Source: an uncultured Eubacteriales bacterium
GTDB lineage: Bacteria > Bacillota > Clostridia > Christensenellales > CAG-138
NCBI GenBank assembly: GCA_900540495.1
Contig: UQGA01000007.1
Span: forward strand, 1 to 64,000
Direction: 5' to 3'
DNA: 64,000 nt
In this document: positions 42,190-49,702 of the stretch, one piece after another
Layout: each line of letters starts with the position of its first letter
Position numbering within the stretch: the stretch's first letter is position 1
Translations under genes and position numbers: made by a program
Notes under the pieces: generated by a model
Databases searched by the model: none
Told to the model about the DNA's origin: nothing
Seen by the model: the letters and a program-made list of their open reading frames with translations, nothing else

Positions 42190-42747
42190 ATGCTGGAGTT
42201 TTTGAGGGAGAACCGCAGGATACTCGTATGTACGGCGCTGGCGCTTTGCGCAGGCGTTCTGCTGGGCCTTGCACTGCGCTTGCCTGTTGCGGCGGCCGAG
42301 CCGTCGCCGGAGGCGGAGCAGGTGGGCAGCATCGGCGAAGCGTCGATCCTGCCCACCACCGCCATCGAGCGGCAGGTCTGCTATCTGGCCTGCCACCATA
42401 CGGTGGAACAGGAGATGGGAGATACTTCCCCGTTGATCGGGATGACGCGCCAGGAGCTGGCCGCAGCCTATCCCGACGCGGCGATTACGAGCTTTACCGC
42501 CGAGCGCGTGCGGCTCGTGCTGAGCGTGGACGGCTATTGCCCGGCGCACCTGCTGCTGCGCGCGGACGAACAGGGCGCGCTTGCGGTATGGCGGATGCAG
42601 GAGGACGCGCTTGAGATGCAGCCCGTTTTGACGCTGGCCGCTACGCTCGACGCTTTCGACGGGGAGACGGCGGCGGCATTGTCGGAGGGCGTGCTTTTTG
42701 ACAGCATGGACGAGATCAACGCCTATCTCGAAAGCATGGAGAGTTGA
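42190..42747 (+). CDS. BofC-like membrane-anchored protein
   Basis: 185 aa. An N-terminal helix (about 10-32) anchors an extracytoplasmic domain. The pattern RQVCYLACHHTVEQE, GMTRQELAAAYPDAAITSFTAERV, then CPAHLLLRADEQG and an end with DEINAYLESMES resembles BofC-type proteins of clostridial spore formers. In Bacillus, BofC is exported from the forespore and restrains SpoIVB signalling to pro-SigK. Similarity is recognised by pattern only, so the assignment is tentative. ATG 42190 follows GAGGAGG by 7 nt. Confidence 0.55.
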   Translation: MLEFLRENRRILVCTALALCAGVLLGLALRLPVAAAEPSPEAEQVGSIGEASILPTTAIERQVCYLACHHTVEQEMGDTSPLIGMTRQELAAAYPDAAITSFTAERVRLVLSVDGYCPAHLLLRADEQGALAVWRMQEDALEMQPVLTLAATLDAFDGETAAALSEGVLFDSMDEINAYLESMES

Positions 42748-42756
42748 AAGCAGCCG

Positions 42757-42785
42757 TTGCCTGTTTTCGGAGTTTGTAGTATACT
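42757..42785 (+). promoter_or_regulatory. SigA promoter of proA
   Basis: TTGCCT, a 17-nt spacer and TATACT (42780-42785). The -10 lies at the centre of a perfect inverted repeat. Confidence 0.75.
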
Positions 42786-42796
42786 GGCTACAAACT
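42771..42796 (+). promoter_or_regulatory. Palindromic operator over the proA -10 box
   Basis: Perfect 9-bp inverted repeat AGTTTGTAG-N8-CTACAAACT, whose 8-nt centre contains the TATACT box. The size and place fit a dimeric repressor that would block RNA polymerase. No regulator gene is adjacent. Confidence 0.6.
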
Positions 42797-42815
42797 TTTG
42801 AGAGGCGGCATGGCG

Positions 42816-44057
42816 ATGACACTTCTGGAACAGGCGCAACGCGCCAAAGCATCTTCCTACGAGCTATTAACGACCGATACAAAGGCGCGCGACGGGGCGC
42901 TGCTCGCCATGGCGGACGCGCTGGAGGCAAATGCCGACGCGATCCTCGCCGCCAATGAGCGGGATCTTGCGGCGGCCCGCGCGGCAGGCCGGCGCGAGGC
43001 GCTGCTCGACCGGCTGGCGCTGTCCCCTGTGCGCATCGCGGGCATGGCGGGCGGGTTGCGCAAGGTCGCGGCGCTTCCGGACCCGGTCGGCGGCGCGGAT
43101 TATGCGGTCCGCCGTCCCAACGGCCTGTCCATTGAAAAAAGGCGCGTGCCCATCGGCGTGGTCGGCATCATCTATGAGGCGCGGCCCAACGTCACGGCGG
43201 ACGCGGCCGGACTGTGCCTCAAGAGCGCGAACGCCTGCCTGCTGCGCGGCGGCTCGGAGGCCATTCACACAAACTCTGCCGTTGTCGATTGCCTGTCCGC
43301 CGCAGCGGCAGCGTTCGTACCGGCCGACGCGGTACAGCTTGTGCGCGACACGTCGCGCGAAACGGCGGCCGAGATGATGCGCCTGAACGGCTATCTGGAC
43401 GTGCTGATCCCGCGGGGCGGGGCCGGGCTCATCCGGTCCGTGGTACAGACCGCGACGGTCCCGGTCATTGAGACCGGCGCCGGCGTCTGCCACACGTATG
43501 TGGATGCCGCCGCCGATATCCCGATGGCGGCGGCCATTGTGGCAAACGCCAAGTGTTCGCGGCCGTCGGTATGCAACGCCTGCGAAACGCTGCTCGTACA
43601 CCGGGATATCGCCGCGCGCGCGCTGCCGGCGATTGCCGCCGCGCTCGAAGCCGCGCATGCGACCGAGCTGCGCGGCTGCCCGCAAACATGCGCCATCCTG
43701 CCGCGGGCCCTGCCTGCGACGGAGGAGGACTGGTCGGCCGAATACGGCGATTACATCCTGTCCGTACGCGTGGTTGACGGCGTGGAGGAGGCCATCCGGC
43801 ACATCAATCGCTATGGCACTCACCACAGCGAGTGTATCGTGACCGAGCATCTTCCCACGGCGGAGCGGTTTTTGAACGCGGTGGACGCGGCGGCCGTCTA
43901 CGTCAACGCTTCCACGCGGTTCACCGATGGCGAGGAGTTCGGCTTCGGCGCGGAAATCGGCATCAGCACGCAGAAGCTCCATGCCCGCGGGCCGATGGGG
44001 CTGCATGAGCTTACGAGCGTAAAATACGTCGTGCGCGGCGCGGGACAGGTCCGCTGA
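42816..44057 (+). CDS. proA: Gamma-glutamyl phosphate reductase
   Basis: Second step of proline synthesis: NADPH-dependent reduction of glutamyl-5-phosphate to the semialdehyde. About 413 aa, usual length. It shows the aldehyde-dehydrogenase-like fold with VPIGVVGIIYEARPNVT, GGSEAIHTN and the catalytic Cys253 in RPSVCNACETLLVH, and the C-terminal ARGPMGLHELTSVKYVVRG. ATG 42816 is preferred by spacing to GAGAGGCGG; ATG 42810 is also possible. The partner proB is not adjacent in this window. The promoter has a palindromic operator. Confidence 0.93.
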   Translation: MTLLEQAQRAKASSYELLTTDTKARDGALLAMADALEANADAILAANERDLAAARAAGRREALLDRLALSPVRIAGMAGGLRKVAALPDPVGGADYAVRRPNGLSIEKRRVPIGVVGIIYEARPNVTADAAGLCLKSANACLLRGGSEAIHTNSAVVDCLSAAAAAFVPADAVQLVRDTSRETAAEMMRLNGYLDVLIPRGGAGLIRSVVQTATVPVIETGAGVCHTYVDAAADIPMAAAIVANAKCSRPSVCNACETLLVHRDIAARALPAIAAALEAAHATELRGCPQTCAILPRALPATEEDWSAEYGDYILSVRVVDGVEEAIRHINRYGTHHSECIVTEHLPTAERFLNAVDAAAVYVNASTRFTDGEEFGFGAEIGISTQKLHARGPMGLHELTSVKYVVRGAGQVR

Positions 44058-44066
44058 GGTGCTCGC

Positions 44067-44864
44067 ATGGGAAACATCCGTCTGATCGCGCTTGATATCG
44101 ATTTGACGCTTACTTCAAAGAAGGATGTCATCAGCGAACGCAACCTTGCCGCCATTCGCGCCGCGCAGGCGGCGGGCGTATTCGTGACCATCGCAACCGG
44201 CCGCGGGTTCCTTTCCAGCCGGCGCATCTGGCGCGCGCTTGCAATCGAGGGCCCCACCATTCAATATGGCGGCGCCATGCTCGTCCATTCGCCGGACGGC
44301 ACGCCGCTAAGGGTACACGCGCTGCCGCCGGAGCTGGTCCACGATGCGCTGGAGGCGGCGCATGAACTCGGCATTCATGTGCAGATTTTCGAGGGCGACA
44401 CCGTCGTGACTGAGCGGGACTGCGAGTTTTTCCGATATTACTGCGCGCGAACGGATCTGCCGTTCCGCATTGAGCCGGCGCTGCGCGAGCAGCGCCACGA
44501 GAACATCCCGAAGGTGCTTGCCTATACGGAGCCCTCGCTTGCGCCCGAATGCCGCGATCGTTTGGAAGAGGCGCTGGGCGGGCGCGCGCTGGTGACGATT
44601 TCCCAGCCCGGCTTTCTTGAGATCAACGGGCGCGACGTGTCCAAGGGCGCGGCGCTTGCGGAGCTGGCGGCCATGCGCGGCGTGGCGCAGGCCGATGTCG
44701 CCGCCATTGGCGACAGCACGCTTGATCTGAGTATGGTCGAGTGGGCGGGACAGGGCGTGGCGGTTGCCAACAGCACGCCGGAGGTGCTTGCCGCCGCCGA
44801 TCTGGTCGTACCCGCCTGCGAGGAGGACGGCGTGGCCGTCTATATCGAGCAATATGTACTGTGA
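44067..44864 (+). CDS. HAD-superfamily phosphatase (Cof type)
   Basis: 265 aa. Motif I is LDIDLTL with nucleophile Asp10 and general acid Asp12. Motif II lies in VTIATGRG, Lys in SKGAAL, and the metal-binding motif is GDSTLD. The large cap between about 85 and 180 is the C2B type of Cof/YidA phosphatases, which hydrolyse sugar phosphates and similar metabolites. The usual Gly after the second Asp of motif I is Leu, and the usual Asn of motif IV is Leu. The Asp residues themselves are kept. It starts 9 nt after proA with only a weak binding site, so it is probably cotranscribed. Confidence 0.88.
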   Translation: MGNIRLIALDIDLTLTSKKDVISERNLAAIRAAQAAGVFVTIATGRGFLSSRRIWRALAIEGPTIQYGGAMLVHSPDGTPLRVHALPPELVHDALEAAHELGIHVQIFEGDTVVTERDCEFFRYYCARTDLPFRIEPALREQRHENIPKVLAYTEPSLAPECRDRLEEALGGRALVTISQPGFLEINGRDVSKGAALAELAAMRGVAQADVAAIGDSTLDLSMVEWAGQGVAVANSTPEVLAAADLVVPACEEDGVAVYIEQYVL

Positions 44865-44943
44865 CCTGTGACCGGCCCATGGCGGACTGTCCAGGCCCCC
44901 GCCGCTTCGACCGCGCCATGCGCGGCCGTTCGCATGCCGGCGA

Positions 44944-44973
44944 TTGACAAGCCCGCCCCACTAACAGTATAAT
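44944..44973 (+). promoter_or_regulatory. SigA promoter of the PpiC-type lipoprotein gene
   Basis: TTGACA, an 18-nt spacer and TATAAT, both boxes at full consensus, 32 nt before the ATG. Confidence 0.88.
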
Positions 44974-45005
44974 AATGCGGTTAACAAACGCATGAGGTGA
45001 ACGAT

Positions 45006-46133
45006 ATGAAGCGAATTTCCCTGCTCTGCGCCCTGCTCGCGCTGCTGCTGGCCGCGACGGCCGTGCTGTCCGGCTGTGCAGCGCAGGACAAGCGCGTCGC
45101 CGTTCTCGTGGGCGACCGCGAGATCACGATGCAGCAGTTCAAAAACGCCTATCAGAACAGCCTGACCTATGCCGCGTTCTATTACGATATGTCCACGGAC
45201 GAGGGCATCGAGGCCTATCAGGATGAGATTCTTGATTCGCTCATTCAGAGCGAAATGCTCCTCTACCAGGCCGATCAGGCGGGCATCGTGCTGACCGACG
45301 AGGAGGAGGCCGAGGCAAAGACTGAGGGCGAAGAGGCCTATGAATCGTTCTATAACGATTTTCTTGAGCGGGCCGAAAGCGCCGGCGCATCCGATGTGCG
45401 CGCGTATGCCAACAAGCTGCTCACGGAGACGCTCGTGAGCAACGGCCTGACCGTTTCGCAGGCCAAGCAGTCCTATATCGACAATGCGCGCAACAACAGG
45501 ATCATCGAGAAGATGCAAAACGCCATCTTTGCGGAGGTCGAGCCGACCGAGGAGGAACTGCTCGACATGTATGAGGAGGAGCTGCAGGCGCAGAAGGAGC
45601 TGTTTGACGAAACGCCGTCGTCCTACTTCACCTATGAGTCATCCGCCACCTATGGCTACAGCTGCATTCCGCTGTATGTGCCGGATGGCTTTTTCCGTGT
45701 GCGGCAGATCCTCGTTGCGGACGAGGAGACGGCCAACGAACTGCACGAGCGCATCGAGGCCGGCGAGGACTTTGAGACGCTCCTTTCCGAGTACAATATC
45801 GATCCCGGCATGGCCGGCGACGAATATCTGGACGGCTATCTCGTCGGAGAGGGCGCCAACTATTTGTCGGAGTTTCTCGAGGCGGCGCTGGCGCTTGAAA
45901 AGGAGGGCGATGTGTCGCCCGTGGTGGAGAGCAGCAGCGGTTACCACATCATCAAGCGCATGCGCGACGAACGTTCGCATGTGATCGAATACGAGGACGA
46001 GAAGGAGACGCTGGACGCCTATTTCACCAGCCTTGCCAAGAGCGAGCATTTTGATGAGGTGCTCGCCGGCTGGATGGAGACGGAAGGGCTTGTTGTGCGC
46101 TACGAGGAGTTGTACCGCAGCGTCGGCAAATGA
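45006..46133 (+). CDS. Lipoprotein peptidyl-prolyl isomerase (PrsA/SurA-like)
   Basis: 375 aa, extracytoplasmic foldase. The signal peptide ends in the lipobox LSGC with the lipidated Cys24. A SurA_N-like helical chaperone region (about 35-200) precedes a parvulin domain (about 225-335; RVRQILVADEETA, SSGYHIIKRM). PrsA-type proteins assist folding of exported proteins, including penicillin-binding proteins. ATG 45006 follows GAGGTG by 8 nt. It is monocistronic with a near-consensus promoter and its own terminator. Confidence 0.9.
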   Translation: MKRISLLCALLALLLAATAVLSGCAAQDKRVAVLVGDREITMQQFKNAYQNSLTYAAFYYDMSTDEGIEAYQDEILDSLIQSEMLLYQADQAGIVLTDEEEAEAKTEGEEAYESFYNDFLERAESAGASDVRAYANKLLTETLVSNGLTVSQAKQSYIDNARNNRIIEKMQNAIFAEVEPTEEELLDMYEEELQAQKELFDETPSSYFTYESSATYGYSCIPLYVPDGFFRVRQILVADEETANELHERIEAGEDFETLLSEYNIDPGMAGDEYLDGYLVGEGANYLSEFLEAALALEKEGDVSPVVESSSGYHIIKRMRDERSHVIEYEDEKETLDAYFTSLAKSEHFDEVLAGWMETEGLVVRYEELYRSVGK

Positions 46134-46154
46134 GCGCCAAAGCATGGAACGCTG

Positions 46155-46198
46155 GACGCCCGCACGGGAACATCCCGGCGCGGGCGTCTCTGTTTTTT
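46155..46198 (+). terminator. Terminator of the PpiC-type gene
   Basis: Outer 9-bp stem GACGCCCGC / GCGGGCGTC, with an inner CGGGA / TCCCG stem, followed by TCTGTTTTTT. Confidence 0.9.
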
Positions 46199-46258
46199 GC
46201 CCATTTTGACAAAAATAGCCGTGAAAGTGAAGAGATTTTGAAAATCGGGCAGGCGTGC

Positions 46259-46287
46259 TTGCGCGCTGCTCCAAAACACGGTATAGT
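46259..46287 (+). promoter_or_regulatory. SigA promoter of the ABC/FtsX operon
   Basis: TTGCGC, a 17-nt spacer and TATAGT (46282-46287), about 31 nt before the ATG. Confidence 0.65.
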
Positions 46288-46318
46288 TACATTATCTTGT
46301 GCGGGCAGGGGATAATCG

Positions 46319-47020
46319 ATGGCTTATATTGAAATGCACGATGTGAAGAAGCAGTATCACATGGGCGAGGTTGTGATCAATGCGCTCAGCGGCGTAAGCT
46401 TTGAGGTGGAAAAGGGCGAGCTGTGCGTGGTTGTGGGGCCGTCCGGCGCAGGCAAGACGACGCTTTTGAACATTCTCGGTGGCATGGATACGGCGACGTC
46501 CGGCGAAGTAATCGTGGACGGCGTGCATGTGGAGAACTATGGAAAGCGCGAGTTGACGCTCTATCGCCGCAGCGTGGTGGGCTTTGTGTTTCAGTTTTAC
46601 AACCTTGTACAGAATCTGACCGCACTGGAAAACGTGGAGCTTGCGGCGCAGATCTGCAAGGAGCCGCTGCCGGCCGAGCAGGTGCTCAGGGAGGTTGGGC
46701 TTTCGGAACGGATGCAGAACTTTCCGGCGCAGCTCTCCGGCGGCGAGCAGCAGCGCGTGTCCATCGCGCGCGCGCTGGCCAAGAACCCGAAGCTCATGCT
46801 GTGCGATGAGCCGACCGGCGCGCTGGACTACCAGACCGGCAAACAGGTGCTTACGCTCCTGCAGGATACCTGCCGCAAACAGGGGATGACCGTCATCATC
46901 ATTACGCACAACGCCGCGCTCATGCCGATGGCGGATCGCGTGATCCGGGTGAAGAACGGCACGATCGCCAAACAGTATCTGAACGAAAAACCGGTATCGA
47001 TCAGCGAGATCGAATGGTAA
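46319..47020 (+). CDS. ABC transporter ATP-binding protein (MacB/LolD type)
   Basis: 233 aa nucleotide-binding subunit. Walker A GPSGAGKTT (near 40-48), the Q loop in FQFYNLVQNLTALENV, signature LSGGEQQRV, Walker B LMLCDEPTGALD and H loop IITHN are all intact. The segment after the Q loop is typical of the MacB/LolD/FtsE group that works with FtsX-fold permeases, often for mechanotransmission or export of peptides and lipids rather than import. The permease gene starts 21 nt downstream. Confidence 0.93.
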   Translation: MAYIEMHDVKKQYHMGEVVINALSGVSFEVEKGELCVVVGPSGAGKTTLLNILGGMDTATSGEVIVDGVHVENYGKRELTLYRRSVVGFVFQFYNLVQNLTALENVELAAQICKEPLPAEQVLREVGLSERMQNFPAQLSGGEQQRVSIARALAKNPKLMLCDEPTGALDYQTGKQVLTLLQDTCRKQGMTVIIITHNAALMPMADRVIRVKNGTIAKQYLNEKPVSISEIEW

Positions 47021-47041
47021 GGGCAGGAGCGTAACAGAGGG

Positions 47042-49552
47042 ATGAAAACGCGGTATCTGTGGCGCAACCTGCGCCGGGAAATCCAACATACGCTGATGCG
47101 CGCGCTGTCCATTTTCAGCATTTCCGCCATCGGCGTGGCTTTTTTTACCGGTATTCGGGCCTCCGGACCGGACATGAAGCTGACGGCGGACGCCTATCTG
47201 GACAAATCCCGTCTTGCGGATATTACGGCCATGTCCACCGCCGGGCTCAGCGAGGATGACGTCCATGCGCTGGAGGAGATTCCGGGTGTAGAGGCTGTGG
47301 AGCCGGTGCTGACGGTAGATGCGATGATGCAGCATACCGGCGGCGACGATGCAGAGATCAACCTGCACCTCATCTCCATGCCGTTCCCGGAGCTGCTGGA
47401 AAATCCGATGACGTTCTCACTGCTCCCCGACTACGGGATCGACAGCGACGGGGAACACCTCGATAAGCTGGATATCGTATCCGGCCGGCTGCCGCAGGAC
47501 GACCATGAGATCGTGCTCGACAACCTGCTCGCTGAAAGCGGCTACGCCATCGGGGACAGCGTGACGCTGACCACGTCCGGCGGCACCACGGAGCTGTATG
47601 TCACGGGTTTTGTGGAGTCCGCCCGGTATATTTCGAGTTTTGACCGCGGTACGAGCACCATCGGCAGCGGCAAGAGCGATGGCTTCGCCTATGCTTCCGG
47701 CAACGCCATCGCCAAGCTGGGCACGCGCATGCCCATGATGGCGATGTTTGCCGCCCGGTACACGCAGGTGGAGATCCGCGTTGCCGGGGCGGAGGAACTC
47801 AACTGCTTCACCGACGAATATGAGCACCTCGTTGACGAGGTCGTGCACCGCATCGAGGCGTATGGCGATACGACGGAGGCCACCTGGTACGTGCAGACCC
47901 GGAGCAATAACCCGGGTTATTCGGATTATTCGGCCAATACCGACCGGATAGCCGCCGTCGCCACGTTTTTTCCGCTGATTTTCCTGATCGTGGCGGCGCT
48001 CGTGGCCTTGACAACGATGACGCGCATGGTGGAGGAGCAGCGCGTGCAGATGGGCACGCTCAAGGCGCTCGGCTATTCGCAGCGCGCAATCGTCGCCCAG
48101 TATCTGATGTATGCCATCGTGGCGAGCCTGCTCGGCAGCGTGCTGGGCAGTCTGCTCGGCTTCTGGCTGTTCCCGACCGTCATCGGCTCCGCCTACGGCA
48201 TCATGTACCGCCTGCCGAATTTCCAGACGCCCTACTGGGCGGATATTGCGCTGTTCTCCATCACTGCGGTCATGGGCTGCATCACGGCCGCGGCCGCGCT
48301 GGCGAGCATTGCAACATTGCGGGAGGTGCCCGCTTCGCTCATGCGGCCCAAATCGCCCAAGCCCGGCAAGCGCGTCATTTTGGAGCGGGTTCCGTGGCTC
48401 TGGAAGCGGCTGAACTTCACCGCCAAGGTTACCGTGCGCAATCTCATCCGTTACAAAAAGCGGTTCTGGATGAGCGTCGTTGGGATTGCGGGCAGCTGTG
48501 CGCTTCTGATCACCGGCTTTGGTGTTTCGGATTCCATCTACGGCATTGCGGAGCTGCAGTTTGAGGAGATCTGGGGCATGGACGTGCAGGCGTATACCTA
48601 TGACCCCATGCCGGTGGAGGAGCTTTCCGCTCTCGTGGAGGCGCAGAACGATGGCTCACTGACCAATGTCGCCTTTTGCTATGACAAGACCGTTAAGGGC
48701 GGCGCGCCGGACGCGGAGGACACCATGGAGATTCACATGTTCGCCGTCCACGATCCGGAAGCGTTTGCCAGTCTTGTGCGGCTGCAGGACATAGAGGGCA
48801 ATCCTGTGGAGCTGACGGACGAGGGCGTGGTCATTACCCAGAAGCTGGCCGAAAACCATAATCTGTCCGCCGGCGATACGTTGGAGCTGGAAAGCGGCTC
48901 TTCCGTATATGAGGTGCCGGTTGCTGCGGTTGTGGAGAACTATGTCGAGCACTACGCCTATTTTACACCGGCGCTGTACGAGCGCATAACGGGTGAGACG
49001 CTGCAGTATAACGGCGTGCTGGCCAGCGTGGATGGGCTCACCGAGGAGAACGAGGACGAGCTGGCGAAGCTGTTGCTGAGCGACACGCGCGTGTATACGG
49101 TGGTGTTCCTGAGCGATATGTTTGACAGCGTGTGGGACAGCCTGAGCGTGCTCAACTATGTCGTCGGCATTCTCATCCTGTCCGCTGCCGTGCTGGCGTT
49201 TGTCGTCATGCTCAACCTGACGAACATCAATATCACCGAGCGCCGGCGGGAGTTGGCAACATTGCAGGTGCTGGGCTTCACCGACCGGGAGATGTACGAT
49301 TATGTGTTCCGTGAGAACAACTCCCTCGCTGTCATCGGAACGCTGCTGGGGCTTGTGCTGGGACGGGTGCTGCACCGGTTCGTGATCGTTACCTGCGAGG
49401 TGGACATGGTCATGTTTGCACGCGATATCAAACCGCTGAGCTTTGTGTACAGCTTTGCGCTGACCATCGCGTTTTCGCTCGCGGTCAACCTGCTGATGCG
49501 GCGGAAGGTCCGCTCCATCGACATGGTGGAATCGCTCAAGAGCGCCGAATAA
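47042..49552 (+). CDS. FtsX-like ABC transporter permease (two FtsX domains)
   Basis: 836 aa. One N-terminal helix (about 20-40), a large extracytoplasmic MacB-type domain (about 45-300), three helices (about 303-425), a second half starting with a helix near 480, a second extracytoplasmic domain, and a final set of three helices (about 700-820). The duplicated FtsX repeat is the arrangement of large single-chain permeases in Bacillota. The end MRRKVRSIDMVESLKS is typical of the family. The substrate is unknown. GAGGG precedes the ATG. Confidence 0.9.
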   Translation: MKTRYLWRNLRREIQHTLMRALSIFSISAIGVAFFTGIRASGPDMKLTADAYLDKSRLADITAMSTAGLSEDDVHALEEIPGVEAVEPVLTVDAMMQHTGGDDAEINLHLISMPFPELLENPMTFSLLPDYGIDSDGEHLDKLDIVSGRLPQDDHEIVLDNLLAESGYAIGDSVTLTTSGGTTELYVTGFVESARYISSFDRGTSTIGSGKSDGFAYASGNAIAKLGTRMPMMAMFAARYTQVEIRVAGAEELNCFTDEYEHLVDEVVHRIEAYGDTTEATWYVQTRSNNPGYSDYSANTDRIAAVATFFPLIFLIVAALVALTTMTRMVEEQRVQMGTLKALGYSQRAIVAQYLMYAIVASLLGSVLGSLLGFWLFPTVIGSAYGIMYRLPNFQTPYWADIALFSITAVMGCITAAAALASIATLREVPASLMRPKSPKPGKRVILERVPWLWKRLNFTAKVTVRNLIRYKKRFWMSVVGIAGSCALLITGFGVSDSIYGIAELQFEEIWGMDVQAYTYDPMPVEELSALVEAQNDGSLTNVAFCYDKTVKGGAPDAEDTMEIHMFAVHDPEAFASLVRLQDIEGNPVELTDEGVVITQKLAENHNLSAGDTLELESGSSVYEVPVAAVVENYVEHYAYFTPALYERITGETLQYNGVLASVDGLTEENEDELAKLLLSDTRVYTVVFLSDMFDSVWDSLSVLNYVVGILILSAAVLAFVVMLNLTNINITERRRELATLQVLGFTDREMYDYVFRENNSLAVIGTLLGLVLGRVLHRFVIVTCEVDMVMFARDIKPLSFVYSFALTIAFSLAVNLLMRRKVRSIDMVESLKSAE

Positions 49553-49600
49553 TTCCGGATCGACCCGGTGAATGCAGATTATGAAATGGAGTGAACGCAA

Positions 49601-49702
49601 ATGAAGAAGAGCGTGCGGGTCATCGGCCTGATACTGGCCATCCTGTTCCTGCTGGGCGGCGGGGCCGGGCTGATCGCGGCGATCGTGGGAGGCGCGGCAT
49701 GA
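49601..49702 (+). CDS. 33-residue single-span membrane protein
   Basis: The sequence MKKSVRVIGLILAILFLLGG and its continuation encode a basic start and one Leu/Ile/Gly/Ala-rich helix of about 23 residues. GGAG lies 9 nt before the ATG. Its stop codon overlaps the start of the next gene (ATGA), and it follows the permease gene by 48 nt. Size, topology and coupling suggest a small subunit or regulator of the transporter. It has no recognisable family. Confidence 0.65.
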   Translation: MKKSVRVIGLILAILFLLGGGAGLIAAIVGGAA

